64,000 nucleotides of DNA from Achromobacter deleyi (GTDB lineage: Bacteria > Pseudomonadota > Gammaproteobacteria > Burkholderiales > Burkholderiaceae_B), in assembly GCF_016127315.1 (NCBI RefSeq), contig NZ_CP065997.1, positions 5,394,001 through 5,458,000 of the forward strand, given 5' to 3'. The notes beneath the pieces were generated by a model, which was given only the letters and a program-made list of their open reading frames with translations, was not told where the DNA came from and ran no database searches. Shown piece by piece: positions 1 to 9,753 of the stretch. The position numbers and the translations under genes were made by a program. Each line of letters starts with the position of its first letter. Positions within the stretch are counted from its first letter, which is position 1.

Positions 1-315
1 GCGCCGCAGCCGCTGCGGGCTGGAATTGCGCCGCACGCCCTCGCCGGCCCATTCCAGGCCGCCCTTGGTGGCGATGACCGCCCGGTCGCGCATGCCCGCC
101 AGGGCCTGCCCCACCATTTCCTCGGAATGGCCGAAGCCATACACCGGCGCGGTGTCGATCAGGTTGATGCCGCGCTCGACCGCGCCGCGCAGCGTGGCGA
201 TCGAGGCCGAATCATCGGCGCCGCCCCACATCCAACCGCCGATCGCCCACGTGCCCAGGCCGATTCTCGACACAGGCGTGGGGATACCTTCAATACGCAT
301 GGTCTCGACCAGCAT
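1..315 (-). CDS. Aldo/keto reductase, N-terminal part (runs off window)
   Basis: The minus strand reads as the first ~105 residues of an aldo/keto reductase and continues past the window edge. Visible family features are the opening TPVSRIGLGTWAIGG, the DTAPVYGFGHSE segment carrying the catalytic Asp and Tyr, and IATKGG carrying the catalytic Lys. Such enzymes reduce aldehydes or ketones with NADPH in the cytoplasm. The start MLVETMRIEG is chosen because it leads straight into the fold. The gene diverges from the LysR gene at 404, so that regulator probably controls it. The substrate cannot be told. Confidence 0.85.
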   Translation of the reverse strand, partial: MLVETMRIEGIPTPVSRIGLGTWAIGGWMWGGADDSASIATLRGAVERGINLIDTAPVYGFGHSEEMVGQALAGMRDRAVIATKGGLEWAGEGVRRNSSPQRLRR

Positions 316-322
316 GACTTCT

Positions 323-350
323 CCTACACAAAAATTTCGATGAGTGTAGG
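323..350. promoter_or_regulatory. Inverted repeat in divergent promoter region
   Basis: CCTACAC (323-329) and GTGTAGG (344-350) form a perfect 7-bp inverted repeat with a 14-nt gap, between the aldo/keto reductase start and the LysR gene. It may be an operator half-site pair or a leader hairpin for the reductase mRNA. Confidence 0.4.
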
Positions 351-360
351 TCAGGTATTA

Positions 361-375
361 TTGAATTGGATTCAA
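361..375. promoter_or_regulatory. LysR-type operator candidate
   Basis: TTGAATTGGATTCAA is a perfect inverted repeat (TTGAAT, 3-nt spacer, ATTCAA) that also satisfies the T-N11-A rule of LysR binding sites. It lies 29 bp before the LysR start and 46 bp before the divergent reductase start, the usual place for autoregulation and control of the neighbour. Confidence 0.5.
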
Positions 376-403
376 CGATTTATTCATCTTCGCCCCGCTT
401 TTC

Positions 404-1327
404 ATGCCCTCCTACAGCCGCCACGACCTGGCCGATCTCAGCGCCTTCGCGGCCATCTGCCGGCGCGGCAGCTTCCGCCTGGCGGCCACCGAACTGGGTG
501 TGTCGACCTCGGCCCTGAGCCACGCGCTGCGCAACCTGGAAGACCGCCTGGGCGTCAAGCTGCTCAACCGCACCACCCGCTCGGTCGCGCCGACCGAGGC
601 CGGCAGCCGCCTGGCGGCGCAGCTGGACCAGAGCTTCGGCGAGATCGGCGAGGCCCTGTCGGAGCTGGACCGCTACCGCAGCGCGCCGCTCGGCGGCCTG
701 CGCATCAACGTGCCGCGCGATGCCTCGCGGCTGCTGCTCAGCCCGGTGCTGGCGCGCTACCTCGAAGACTGTCCCGGCGTGAAGATCGAGGTCGTGGTCG
801 ACAACAATATGGTCGACATCGTCAAGGCGGGCTTTGACGCCGGCATCCGCTTCGGCGACACCGTGCCGCAGGACATGGTCTGCACGCCGCTGACGCCGCC
901 GCTGCGCTGGGTGGTGGTGGGCGCGCCCGCCTACCTCGGCCGCCATGGCACGCCGAAGACGCCCGAGGACCTGCTGCGCCACGCCTGCATCCGCCTGCGT
1001 CTGGGCGACCAGACCCTGTACCGCTGGGAACTCGGGCAACCGCCGCACGCGCACGCCATCGACGTGCCCGGCGCGCTGATCGTCAACGAAACCGACATGG
1101 CGCTGGATGCCGCGCTGGACGGCATCGGCCTGGCCTATTGCCTGGAGCGCTACGCCGAGCCGCACCTGCGCGCCGGGCGCCTGCGGCGCGTGCTGGACGA
1201 CTGGGCGCCGGCGGGCGCGCCTCTGGTCATGTACTACCCCAGCCGGCGGCAACTGGCGCCCGCGCTCAGCCGCCTGATCGAGGCGATCCGCGGCGCCAAC
1301 GGGCTGCCCGGCACGATCGACGGCTAA
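404..1327 (+). CDS. LysR-family transcriptional regulator
   Basis: 307 residues, the usual LysR length. The N-terminal winged helix-turn-helix is visible around residues 8-65 (DLSAFAAICRRGSFRLAATELGVS, then LEDRLGVKLLNRTTRSVAPTEAG), followed by a periplasmic-binding-protein-like effector domain from about residue 90. It most resembles the branch that controls adjacent oxidoreductases. It is divergent from the aldo/keto reductase with two inverted repeats between them, which suggests that it regulates that gene and itself. The inducer is unknown. Confidence 0.9.
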   Translation: MPSYSRHDLADLSAFAAICRRGSFRLAATELGVSTSALSHALRNLEDRLGVKLLNRTTRSVAPTEAGSRLAAQLDQSFGEIGEALSELDRYRSAPLGGLRINVPRDASRLLLSPVLARYLEDCPGVKIEVVVDNNMVDIVKAGFDAGIRFGDTVPQDMVCTPLTPPLRWVVVGAPAYLGRHGTPKTPEDLLRHACIRLRLGDQTLYRWELGQPPHAHAIDVPGALIVNETDMALDAALDGIGLAYCLERYAEPHLRAGRLRRVLDDWAPAGAPLVMYYPSRRQLAPALSRLIEAIRGANGLPGTIDG

Positions 1328-1400
1328 ATCGCGGCCGCCGGCGGGCCGCATCGGACGCCAGCCTGCTATCGTGCAAGCTCCCTTGCCTACCGGAGACGCC

Positions 1401-2195
1401 ATGCCCGCCGATGCCACGACCCAGGATCCGCTGCTGTTGCACACGATGCAGGATGGCATCGCGACGTTGCGCCTGAACCGGCCCGCGCAATTCAACGCCT
1501 TGTCCGAAGGCTTGCTGGACGCGCTGCGCACGCGCATCGACGCGCTGGCGCGCGAACCCGGCCTGCGCTGCGTGATCCTGGAATCGGCCGGCCGCGCGTT
1601 CTGCGCCGGCCACGACCTGCGCGAAATGCGCAGCCAGCCCGCGTTCGATTACTACCTGGCGCTGTTCCGCAAGTGCGGCGGCGTGATGCAGGGCCTGCAG
1701 GCGCTGCCGGTGCCGGTCATCGCCAAGGTCCGCGGCGTGGCCACCGCGGCGGGCTGCCAACTGGTGGCCAGCTGCGACCTGGCCGTGGCCGCGGACAGCG
1801 CGCGCTTCGCCGTCTCCGGCATCAATGCCGGCCTGTTCTGCTCCACGCCGGCGGTGGCGTTGAGCCGCAACGTGTCGACCAAGCGCGCCTTCGAAATGCT
1901 GGTGACCGCGCGCTTCATCGATGCGGCGCAGGCGTGCGACTGGGGGCTGCTGAACGATGTCGCGCCGGAGGCGGAGCTGGATGCGCGGGTACGGGCGCTG
2001 GCCGACGTGATCGTGTCCAAGAGCCCCACCGCGATCCGCTACGGCAAGCGCATGTTCTATGCGCAGCGCCAGATGGCGCAGGCCGAGGCCTACGAATACG
2101 CCGCCGAAGTCATGGCGCGCAACATGATGGAAGAGGACGCGGCCGAAGGCATCGACGCCTTCCTGCAAAAGCGCGCGCCGAGCTGGCGCCCCTGA
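1401..2195 (+). CDS. Enoyl-CoA hydratase/isomerase family protein
   Basis: 264 residues of the crotonase fold. The oxyanion-hole segments are AGRAFCAGHDLREM and VRGVATAAGCQLVASCDLAV, and the C-terminal region (AEVMARNMMEEDAAEGIDAFL) is typical of EchA-type hydratases acting on acyl-CoA intermediates. The catalytic Glu expected in true hydratases is not obvious in the second loop (SGINAGLFCSTP), so the reaction may differ from simple hydration. The ATG at 1401 is preferred over an upstream GTG because GGAG lies at the right distance before it. It follows the LysR gene by about 70 bp and may be cotranscribed. Confidence 0.85.
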   Translation: MPADATTQDPLLLHTMQDGIATLRLNRPAQFNALSEGLLDALRTRIDALAREPGLRCVILESAGRAFCAGHDLREMRSQPAFDYYLALFRKCGGVMQGLQALPVPVIAKVRGVATAAGCQLVASCDLAVAADSARFAVSGINAGLFCSTPAVALSRNVSTKRAFEMLVTARFIDAAQACDWGLLNDVAPEAELDARVRALADVIVSKSPTAIRYGKRMFYAQRQMAQAEAYEYAAEVMARNMMEEDAAEGIDAFLQKRAPSWRP

Positions 2196-2204
2196 ACCGC
2201 GGCG

Positions 2205-3464
2205 CTACGCCAGCCAGCCCAGCGCCCAGCCGCCCGCGGCGGCGGCCAACACCACCCACAGCGGCGACCAGCGCGCATACACCAGCAGGCCGAACAGGCC
2301 CAGCGCCAACGCGAAATCCGCCTTGGTGAGGATCGCGCTGGTCCAGACCGGGTCGTACAGCGCCGCCAGCAGGATACCCACCACCGCCGCATTGACGCCC
2401 GCGACCATGTTGCGCACGCCGGGCCGGCGCCGCAGGCTTTCCCAGAACGGCAAGGCCGCGGCCACCAGCAGCGCGCCGGGCAGGAACACGGCCACCAGCA
2501 TGGCCAGGCCACCGGCCCAGCCGGGCAACGGACCGGACGACGCCGCGCCCAGGAAAGCGGCAAACGTGAATAGCGGCCCCGGCAGCGCCTGCGCCACGCC
2601 ATAGCCCGCCAGGAAATCCGCGTTCGACACCATGCCGCCGCCGACCGCGGCCGTCTCCAGCAACGGCAGCACCACGTGTCCGCCGCCGAACACCAGCGCG
2701 CCCGCCCGATAGAACCCGGCCAATTGCGTCGCCAGCGGCGCGCCCGACAGCGAGGCCCACAGCGGCAACGCCGCCAGCAATAGCGCGAACAGCGCCAGGC
2801 AGAGATAACCGGCGGCGCGCGACACGCTCTGCGACCGGTTGGCCAGCAGCGGCCGAGGTGGCACCTGCAGCAACGCGGCGCCGGCCACCGCGCCCAGCAC
2901 GATGGCGCCGACCTGTCCCAGCGTGGTCGGCAGCGCCACCGTGATCAGCGCCGCGACGATGGCCAAGCCGGCACGCGGCGCGTCCGGACAGAGCGAGCGG
3001 CCCATGCCCCACACCGCCTGCGCGATCACGGCCACCGCCGCCACCTTCAACCCATGCACCAGCGGCAGGCTGGCCAGGCCGCCGAAACGCGCCAGCCCCA
3101 GGCCCAGCAGGATCATCACCAGCGCGGACGGCAGCGTGAACGCGAGCCAGGCCGCCAGCATGCCCGTCCACCCCGCCCGCTTCAGGCCCAGCGCCATGCC
3201 GACCTGGCTGCTGGCGGGGCCCGGCAGGAACTGGCACAAGGCCACCAGATCGGAAAACGCATAATCGTCGAGCCAGCGGCGGCGGTCGACGAATTCCTCG
3301 CGGAAATAGGCCAGGTGCGCCACCGGACCGCCGAACGCGGTCAGGCCCAGCCGCAGGAATGCCAGGAACACTTCCAGACAGGATCCGCGTCCAGCCGGCA
3401 GGGCCTCGCTGGCCACCGCTTTGCTGGCGACGCGTTCATCGTGGAAAGGAGGCTGCGGCGGCAT
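2205..3464 (-). CDS. chrA: Chromate transporter (CHR family, two-domain ChrA)
   Basis: 419 residues from MPPQPPFHDE. There are two homologous CHR halves. The first has RLGLTAFGGPVAHLAYFREEFV and CQFLPGPASSQVGMALG; the second has FGGGHVVLPLLE and GYGVAQALPGPLFTFAAFLG. About ten to twelve hydrophobic segments are visible. Long-chain CHR proteins in the inner membrane expel chromate, or act on sulfate-like oxyanions. The in-frame extension to 3551 lacks family similarity. The gene converges on the enoyl-CoA hydratase gene (stop codons 9 bp apart). No chrB is present, so chromate resistance is inferred from family only. Confidence 0.88.
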   Translation of the reverse strand: MPPQPPFHDERVASKAVASEALPAGRGSCLEVFLAFLRLGLTAFGGPVAHLAYFREEFVDRRRWLDDYAFSDLVALCQFLPGPASSQVGMALGLKRAGWTGMLAAWLAFTLPSALVMILLGLGLARFGGLASLPLVHGLKVAAVAVIAQAVWGMGRSLCPDAPRAGLAIVAALITVALPTTLGQVGAIVLGAVAGAALLQVPPRPLLANRSQSVSRAAGYLCLALFALLLAALPLWASLSGAPLATQLAGFYRAGALVFGGGHVVLPLLETAAVGGGMVSNADFLAGYGVAQALPGPLFTFAAFLGAASSGPLPGWAGGLAMLVAVFLPGALLVAAALPFWESLRRRPGVRNMVAGVNAAVVGILLAALYDPVWTSAILTKADFALALGLFGLLVYARWSPLWVVLAAAAGGWALGWLA

Positions 3465-3722
3465 TGGACTTGGCACTCTGAAACGGTTGGCGCCGGCCAG
3501 TCGCGCGGCGCCGTGATTCAAGCTTATAGCCGGGCGGCGTGGCAGTTTCAATCATTCAGGCGGCCGGGCGCCACCAGATTACTGCATGACTATTCACAAT
3601 TTCCATACAAAATCCGTTGGATGACCGGAACGCGGTTATGTATGATTCAGCGGCCCGCCGCGATGGCCGGACATCATCCAGGGCGGCAGATGTGCGGCTC
3701 TCGCGCCCACAGGAATACCAGC

Positions 3723-5036
3723 ATGCTCAAATTCACGATCCGCATTTTCGTGGTCGCCGCCATTGCCTATATCGCCGCGTCGCAACTGGTGAACCGCAGC
3801 CTGGGTTATCTGCTCGACTCGATCAGCGCCGACCTGTCCTACCAGGCCGTGCGCGGCCAGATGTACGCGCTGCACAAAGAGCTCGACCCGATCGAACCGG
3901 AATCGCGCGCCGCCTTCATCCGCGATTCCCTGCGCCCGCACTATGGCCTGGAATTGCAGCTGGTGACGCCGGAACGGATCGAGGCCACCGACCAGGAAAA
4001 GCAGGATCTGGCCACCCGCGGCTTCATCATGCGCGACGAATACAACACCTATCTCGCTCCCCTGCCCGGCGAACCGCGGCAATGGCTGGAGATGCGCCTG
4101 CCGGGCGAGCCGACGCTGGAGAAATGGATCACCTGGGGCGCCTGGCTGGCGCTCAGCATGGTGCTGGCGGCGGTGCTGCTGCTGTTGTGGGCGCTGCCGG
4201 TGTGGCGCGACCTCGATGCCTTGCGCAACGCCACGCTGCGCATGGGCCAGGGCGACCTGGGCGTGCGCGCGCGGCTGTCGCATTTCTCCGGCATCCGCCA
4301 CGTCGGCGAGAGTTTCAACCAGATGGCCGAACGCATTTCGGCGCTGGTGGAAAACCAGCGCAGCCTGACCAACGCCGTCTCGCACGAATTGCGCACGCCG
4401 CTGGCCCGGCTGTCGTTCGAGGTCGACATGCTCGGCCAGGAAAAATTCCAGGCGCGGCGCGAGCAAATCCTGCACGACATGCGCACCGATATCCACGAGC
4501 TCGAAACCATGGTCGACGAACTGCTGGTATACGCGCGGCTGGAACGCCCCGCCGACGACGTCGTCAAGCAGGAAACCGTGGACGTGCGCGACTGGCTCGG
4601 CGAAGCGCTGGCGCAGGTGGCGCACCAGGCCGACGCGCGCGGCGTGCATTGCCACGTGCGCGACGGCCTGCCGGCGCATGTGCAGCTGCATCCGCGCTAC
4701 ATGAGCCGGGCCCTGCTCAACCTGGTGCAGAACGCCGTACGCTATGCCAGCGCGCGCATCGAGATCTCGCTGACCAGCTGCCCGGCGGGCGGCTACGAAT
4801 TGATCGTCGACGACGACGGCCCCGGCGTCGCGCCCGCCGACCGCGAGCGCATTTTCGAACCCTTCATCCGGCTCGACGAAAGCCGCGACCGCGGCACCGG
4901 CGGCGCCGGCCTGGGCCTGGCCATCGTCAAGCGCGTGGCCGCCAGCCACAAGGGCAGCATCGAGGTGCGCGAAAGCCCGCTGGGCGGCGCGCGCTTCATA
5001 TTGCGATGGATGTCCACGCCTCTCGCGGCGGACTGA
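3723..5036 (+). CDS. RstB-like sensor histidine kinase, orphan
   Basis: 437 residues. TM1 lies at about 5-22, followed by a ~110-residue periplasmic domain, TM2 at about 140-162, a HAMP linker, a HisKA box with His221 in AVSHELRTPLARL, and a HATPase domain (NLVQNAVRY, DDDGPGVAP, GGAGLGLAIVKRVA). Length, layout and the phrases FNQMAERISAL, ELRTPLARLSFE, LLVYARLERP and FEPFIRLDESRDR closely match E. coli RstB, which senses envelope or acid conditions and phosphorylates RstA. No response regulator gene adjoins it: chrA lies upstream and terC is convergent downstream, so its partner is elsewhere or lost. The ATG at 3723 is chosen because the hydrophobic N terminus begins there. Confidence 0.9.
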   Translation: MLKFTIRIFVVAAIAYIAASQLVNRSLGYLLDSISADLSYQAVRGQMYALHKELDPIEPESRAAFIRDSLRPHYGLELQLVTPERIEATDQEKQDLATRGFIMRDEYNTYLAPLPGEPRQWLEMRLPGEPTLEKWITWGAWLALSMVLAAVLLLLWALPVWRDLDALRNATLRMGQGDLGVRARLSHFSGIRHVGESFNQMAERISALVENQRSLTNAVSHELRTPLARLSFEVDMLGQEKFQARREQILHDMRTDIHELETMVDELLVYARLERPADDVVKQETVDVRDWLGEALAQVAHQADARGVHCHVRDGLPAHVQLHPRYMSRALLNLVQNAVRYASARIEISLTSCPAGGYELIVDDDGPGVAPADRERIFEPFIRLDESRDRGTGGAGLGLAIVKRVAASHKGSIEVRESPLGGARFILRWMSTPLAAD

Positions 5037-5093
5037 TTCGCATGGCGCATGGCGCAGGGCGGGAGCGCACAGCGCCCCTCTGCCGCCACTCGA

Positions 5094-6659
5094 TCACGCC
5101 TCGCCAGCCGCCAGGCGGGCGTGGATCTGGTCGATGCGCAGTCCATCGCGGCGGGTGATCTCGAAGCGCCAGTCGCGCCACACGATCACATCGCCGGTGT
5201 CGGGAATGCGGCCTTCGGCGCGCAGCAGCCGGCCCGCCAGCGTCGCGTCGCCAGCGTCATCGGCCAGGTCCGCCACCTCCAGCACCCGCGCCGCCTCGGC
5301 CAGGGCCAGGCGCCCGTCGAGCAGCCACGAGCCGTCGGACAGTTGCAGCGCCTCGGGCGGCGCCTCGCTGTCCTCCGGCAGCTCGCCGGCCACCGCGGTC
5401 AGCACGTCCATCGGCGTCACCAGCCCTTCGCACACGCCGTGTTCGTCGACCACGATCAGCATGTGGTCGCGCGAGGCGCGCAGTTCTTCCAGCACCTTCA
5501 GCACCGGCGTGGTCTCCATCACGTAGCGTGGCTCGCGCGCCAGTTCGACCAGGTCGATCGGGCCGGGATTCTGCAGCAGCGGCAGCAGGTCCTTGAAGTG
5601 CAGCACCCCCAGCACGTTGGCCGGATCGCCAGCGCACAGCGGCAGGCGCGAGTGGCCCGAGGCGAACTTGCGCACGATCACGTCGGGCGTATCGGCCACG
5701 TCCAGCCAGACCATGTCGCCGCGCGCCACCATGATGGCGCGCACGTCGTGCCCGCCTATCGCCAGCACCCGTTCGATCATGGAGCTTTCCTCCGGCGCGA
5801 AGGCCGGCTCCTCGCCGGCGCCGTCCACCAGCGCCACCACATCGTCGGCCTGCTGCGAGGCCTGGCCGCTGCGACCGGCGCGCAACAGCCGCAGCACGGC
5901 CTGCGCGGTGCGCTGGCGGCGGCCCAGGGCATGCGTGCCCTTGGCCCGATTGCGGCGCGCCAGCTGGTTGCACAGCTCGATCAGGATCGAGAAACCGATC
6001 GCGGCGTACAGGTAGCCCTTGGGCACGTGGAAGCCCAGGCCTTCGGCCACCAGGCTGAAGCCGATCATCAGCAGCAGGCCCAGGCACAGGATCACCACCG
6101 TCGGGTGACGCGCCACGAAGCCCATCAGCGGGCGGCTGGCCAGCATCATCACGGCCATGGCGACCACCACCGCGATCATCATGATGCTCAGGTCCTGCAC
6201 CATGCCGACCGCCGTGATCACCGAGTCCAGCGAAAACACCGCGTCCAGCACCACGATCTGCAGGATCACCTGCCAGAACACGGCGTGCTGCACCTTCTGC
6301 CCGCTATCGTGGCCGCTGCTGCCCTCGACGCGCTCGTGCAGTTCCATGGTGCCCTTGAACAGCAGGAACAGGCCGCCCAGGATCAGGATCAGGTCGCGCC
6401 CCGATATCTCGGCGCCCAGCACCGTGAACAGCGGCGCGGTCAGCGTCACCACCCAGGCAATGCTGGCCAGCAGGCCCAGCCGCATCAGCATGGCCAGCGT
6501 CAGGCCGATCATGCGGGCGCGGTTGCGCTGCGCCGGCGGCAGCTTGTCGGCCAGGATGGCGATGAACACCAGGTTGTCGATACCCAGCACGATTTCAAGA
6601 ATGACCAGCGTCGCCAGGCCAAGCCAGGCGGTCGGGTCGGACATCCAGTCGAAGATCAT
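5094..6659 (-). CDS. TerC-family membrane protein with CBS and CorC/HlyC domains
   Basis: 521 residues. Residues ~10-230 are a TerC-type membrane domain of about seven helices with the characteristic acidic motifs EIVLGIDN and [18 protein letters not shown] pair spans about 300-420 and a CorC/HlyC domain closes the protein. This is the YoaE/YegH arrangement. Family members are linked to metal (Mn) efflux or loading of exported metalloproteins and to envelope stress; the exact role here is unknown. The ATG at 6659 is used in place of the TTG just before it. A leader of nearly 600 bp separates it from the next gene. Confidence 0.85.
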   Translation of the reverse strand: MIFDWMSDPTAWLGLATLVILEIVLGIDNLVFIAILADKLPPAQRNRARMIGLTLAMLMRLGLLASIAWVVTLTAPLFTVLGAEISGRDLILILGGLFLLFKGTMELHERVEGSSGHDSGQKVQHAVFWQVILQIVVLDAVFSLDSVITAVGMVQDLSIMMIAVVVAMAVMMLASRPLMGFVARHPTVVILCLGLLLMIGFSLVAEGLGFHVPKGYLYAAIGFSILIELCNQLARRNRAKGTHALGRRQRTAQAVLRLLRAGRSGQASQQADDVVALVDGAGEEPAFAPEESSMIERVLAIGGHDVRAIMVARGDMVWLDVADTPDVIVRKFASGHSRLPLCAGDPANVLGVLHFKDLLPLLQNPGPIDLVELAREPRYVMETTPVLKVLEELRASRDHMLIVVDEHGVCEGLVTPMDVLTAVAGELPEDSEAPPEALQLSDGSWLLDGRLALAEAARVLEVADLADDAGDATLAGRLLRAEGRIPDTGDVIVWRDWRFEITRRDGLRIDQIHARLAAGEA

Positions 6660-7250
6660 CAACGTTCCACAAGAAGAATCAGGATCGAGTGCGCGCGGGC
6701 GCCCGGCAAAGCCGGCGCCATCGCCAGGGACGGACTCGGACAGAATAGATCAGGCGCGCGGGTCCGGGTGGGACGCGCGGGCGGTGTCGGACGGATCGGC
6801 GGCGGCGGCGCGCGGCCGCCTATGCGAGGCGTGGGCGCTGCCGCGAGATCGTGAGGAACCGGCCGGGAACGGCCGAATGCCGGAAGTCGGCAGGGAGGGG
6901 AAAGCGGGCGCCGCCATGTGAGCGGCGCCGTACTAGGAGGCGGGTCGTCGGTCATAGATGGCGAAACCGTCCTCGCTTGCCGGGCAAGCGCAGGCCGCGT
7001 GTTCCGCCGTGCTCTCATTCTTTCAGGAACCTGAATATTAGCTGAAATGCGGCAGCGAGAAAAATCCGGGTTGGCCCGCATCGGGGAGTTGTCGCGGCAC
7101 CCGGATCGGTGACACACTCAGCGCACGAACACATATGCTGTCGCGGGATCCCTTTCACTCGGGAGCCGAATGCTCCGGAGGTCGTCGCCTCGCGGACCGC
7201 GCGCCGGGGGCCAGCCTCGCCGGACGCCGGCTCCGCCGCTGGAGCGATGA
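6660..7250. other. Intergenic region between divergent terC-type and dehydrogenase genes
   Basis: No convincing gene is visible. The clearest element is a hairpin at 6907-6929, GGCGCCGC / GCGGCGCC with a 7-nt loop and no T tract on either strand, about 250 nt upstream of the TerC-type start. Because some TerC genes carry a yybP-ykoY Mn riboswitch I looked for its conserved core in the minus-strand leader and did not find it. Promoters for the two divergent genes must lie here but none is clear enough to mark. Confidence 0.5.
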
Positions 7251-7988
7251 ATGAAAGACCAACCTGTTTCCGCACGGCGCGGGCTGCTCAAGGCCCTGGC
7301 CGTGGGCGTGCCCGGCGCCGTCTGGGCGCCCCACGCCGCCGCCGCGCCCGAGGCCACGCCGGCCCCCGCCGCCGCCCCTCCCAACCGCACGCTCAAGTTC
7401 TTCAACGCCCAGGAAGCCCTGGCGATGGACGCCATCGCCGCGCGCCTGATCCCGGCCGACGAGCTCGGCCCGGGCGCCAAGGAAGCCGGCGTAACCCAGT
7501 TCGTCGACGGCCAGCTGGCGGGCGCCTGGGGCGCGGGCGAGCAGTTCTACCGCCAGGGGCCGTTCGAGGCCGGCACGCCCGAACAGGGCTACCAGCTGTC
7601 ATTCACGCCCGCCGAGATGTTCCGGCGCGGCCTGGCGGCGCTGGACGCCGCCGCCCACAAGCAGGACGGCAAGCCCTACGCCGAACTGGACGCCCGGCGC
7701 CAGGACGCCTGGCTGCACGACATGCAGGCCGGCAAGCCGGACTTTTCACCGCTGCCGTCGGCCGTGTTCTTCCAGGCCCTGCTGGACGCCACCATCGAGG
7801 GTTTCTTCTCCGACCCGCTGTATGGCGGCAACATCGACATGGTGGGCTGGAAGCTGGTCGGCTTTCCCGGCGCCTATGCCTCGTTCTCCGACGACATCGA
7901 GCGCCACGGCGTGATCTGGGCCGGCCGGCCCGTGTCCATCGCCAATGCGCGCGTGCACACGATGAAACCGGGAGACGGCCATGGCTAA
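7251..7988 (+). CDS. Gluconate 2-dehydrogenase subunit 3 family protein (Tat-exported)
   Basis: 245 residues. The N terminus ARRGLLKALAVGVPGAVWAPHAAAA is a twin-arginine signal followed by a Pro/Ala-rich stretch. The mature part (NAQEALAMDAIAARLIPAD, VTQFVDGQLAG, FFSDPLYGGNIDMVGWKLVGFPG) is typical of the small subunit of membrane-bound sugar or gluconate dehydrogenases. That subunit is thought to carry the flavoprotein through the Tat pathway and dock it on the cytochrome. It overlaps the flavoprotein gene by 8 bp, so the two are translationally coupled. The start ATG directly follows a near-SD sequence (GGAGCG). Confidence 0.9.
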   Translation: MKDQPVSARRGLLKALAVGVPGAVWAPHAAAAPEATPAPAAAPPNRTLKFFNAQEALAMDAIAARLIPADELGPGAKEAGVTQFVDGQLAGAWGAGEQFYRQGPFEAGTPEQGYQLSFTPAEMFRRGLAALDAAAHKQDGKPYAELDARRQDAWLHDMQAGKPDFSPLPSAVFFQALLDATIEGFFSDPLYGGNIDMVGWKLVGFPGAYASFSDDIERHGVIWAGRPVSIANARVHTMKPGDGHG

Positions 7989-9753
7989 GACGCTTCCCGC
8001 GGTGGATGTGGCGATCGTCGGCGGCGGCTGGACCGGCGCCATCATCGGCAAGGAGCTGGCTGCGGCCGGCCAGCGCGTGGTGGTGCTGGAACGCGGCGAG
8101 GCGCGCTGGCCCTCGCCCGACTTCCAGGGCCCCTACGTCCACGACGAACTGAAATACACGCGGCGCCACGAACTGCACCAGAACGCGGCCACCGAGACCT
8201 TCACCTTCCGCAACAACACCGACCAGAAGGCGTTGCCGATGCGGCGCTGGCAGTTCGCCTATCCCGGCACCCACCTGGGCGGCGCCGGCAACCACTGGTC
8301 GGGCGCGTACTACCGCTTCGACCCCACCGATTTCCGCCTGCGCAGCCACTACACCGAACGCTATGGCGCCAAGATCTTCGACCCCGAGCTGACCTGCCAG
8401 GACTGGCCGCTGACCTACGACGAGCTGGAACCGTACTTCGACCGCTACGACTACCTGATCGGCGCGTCCGGCCAGGCCGGCAACCTCAAGGGCCAGAAGC
8501 AGGAAGGCGGCAACCCGTTCGAGCCCTGGCGCTCGCGGCCCTACCCCAACCCGCCGATGAAGGTGCCGTATGCGCCGGCCCTGTTCGGCGAGGCCGCCCG
8601 CAAGCTTGGCTACCATCCCTACGTGCAGCCATCCGCGCTCTGTACCCGGCCCTACGTGAACAGCGAAGGCCTGCACATGAGCGCCTGTGTGTACTGCGGC
8701 TTCTGTTCCAACTTCGGCTGCGAGCACTTCGCCAAGGCCTCGCCGCAGGTCTGTATCCTGCCGGTGGCGATGAAGCTGCCGACCTTCGAGATCCGCACCG
8801 GCGCCCACGTGCTGCGGGTCGAGCTGACGCCGGACAAAAAGCGCGCGCGCGGCGTGACCTACGTGGACGCGGCCGGCACCGAGATCTTCCAGCCGGCCGA
8901 GATCGTGGTGCTGTGCGCCTTCGGCATCAACAACGTGCGCCTGCTGCTGCTGTCCGGCATCGGCCAGCCCTACGATCCGGTGACCGACAAGGGCGTGGTG
9001 GGCCGCAACTACACGCACCAGACCACCTCCGGCGTGAACCTGTTCTTCGACGAGTCCGTGAACATCAATCCGTTCATGGGCGCCGGCGCCGTGGCCGTCA
9101 CCATGGACGACTTCAGCGCCGACAACTTCGACCACGGCCCGCATGGCTTCGTGGGCGGTGGCTACCTGCAGATCCAGGTGGTCAGCGGCGCGCCGATCGG
9201 CTTCCATCCCACGCCCAAGGGCACGCCGGGCTGGGGCGCCGACTGGAAAAAGGCCGTCAAGCGCTACTACAACCACGCCGCCAACATCACCATCACCGGA
9301 TCGGCCCAGCCCTGGCGCGGCGGCTATCTCAGCCTGGACCCCACCTACAAGGACGCCTGGGGCCTGCCGCTGCTACGCGTGACCTATGACTTTCCCGACA
9401 ACGACATCCGCATGTCGGCGTTCCTGACCGAGCGTGGCGACGAGATCGGCCGCGCCATGAAGGGCGTGACGCAGACCGAGCCGGGGCCGCGCAAGCGGCC
9501 ATTCTCGGCCACGGTGTACCAGTCGACCCACCTGACCGGCGGCGCGGCCATGGGCAACGATCCCGCCACCAGCGTGGTCAACCGCTACGGCCAGTCGTGG
9601 GACGTGCCCAATGTCTTCGTCACGGGCGCGGCGCTGTTTCCCCAGAACTCGGGCTACAACCCCACGGGCACGGTGGGCGCCACCGCCTACTGGATCGTCG
9701 AGAAAATCAAGGCGGACTACCTGCGTTCGCCGGGACGGCTGGTGTCATCATGA
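7981..9753 (+). CDS. GMC-type FAD oxidoreductase, gluconate 2-dehydrogenase-like large subunit
   Basis: 590 residues. The FAD-binding Rossmann motif (DVAIVGGGWTGAIIGKEL, then VVLERGEARWP) is at residues ~8-40. LGGAGNHWSGAYYR, a Cys-rich segment with SACVYCGFCSNFGCEHF, and the C-terminal GMC signature (THLTGGAAMGNDPATSVVNRYGQSWDVPNVFVTGAALFPQNSGYNPTGT) follow. The Cys-rich segment may hold an Fe-S cluster, as known in FAD glucose dehydrogenase. It would oxidise a sugar, polyol or gluconate in the periplasm and pass electrons to the downstream cytochrome. The stop overlaps the next start (ATGA). The true substrate is not known. Confidence 0.9.
   Translation: MAKTLPAVDVAIVGGGWTGAIIGKELAAAGQRVVVLERGEARWPSPDFQGPYVHDELKYTRRHELHQNAATETFTFRNNTDQKALPMRRWQFAYPGTHLGGAGNHWSGAYYRFDPTDFRLRSHYTERYGAKIFDPELTCQDWPLTYDELEPYFDRYDYLIGASGQAGNLKGQKQEGGNPFEPWRSRPYPNPPMKVPYAPALFGEAARKLGYHPYVQPSALCTRPYVNSEGLHMSACVYCGFCSNFGCEHFAKASPQVCILPVAMKLPTFEIRTGAHVLRVELTPDKKRARGVTYVDAAGTEIFQPAEIVVLCAFGINNVRLLLLSGIGQPYDPVTDKGVVGRNYTHQTTSGVNLFFDESVNINPFMGAGAVAVTMDDFSADNFDHGPHGFVGGGYLQIQVVSGAPIGFHPTPKGTPGWGADWKKAVKRYYNHAANITITGSAQPWRGGYLSLDPTYKDAWGLPLLRVTYDFPDNDIRMSAFLTERGDEIGRAMKGVTQTEPGPRKRPFSATVYQSTHLTGGAAMGNDPATSVVNRYGQSWDVPNVFVTGAALFPQNSGYNPTGTVGATAYWIVEKIKADYLRSPGRLVSS

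Noticed and set aside
1371..1400. GTG start for the enoyl-CoA hydratase at 1371
   Set aside because: The ATG at 1401 has GGAG at the proper distance and the added ten residues show no family similarity.
6660..6960. Possible yybP-ykoY manganese riboswitch in the leader of the TerC-type gene
   Set aside because: The family and the long leader made it plausible, but the conserved core sequences and their spacing are not present; only a simple GC hairpin is seen.
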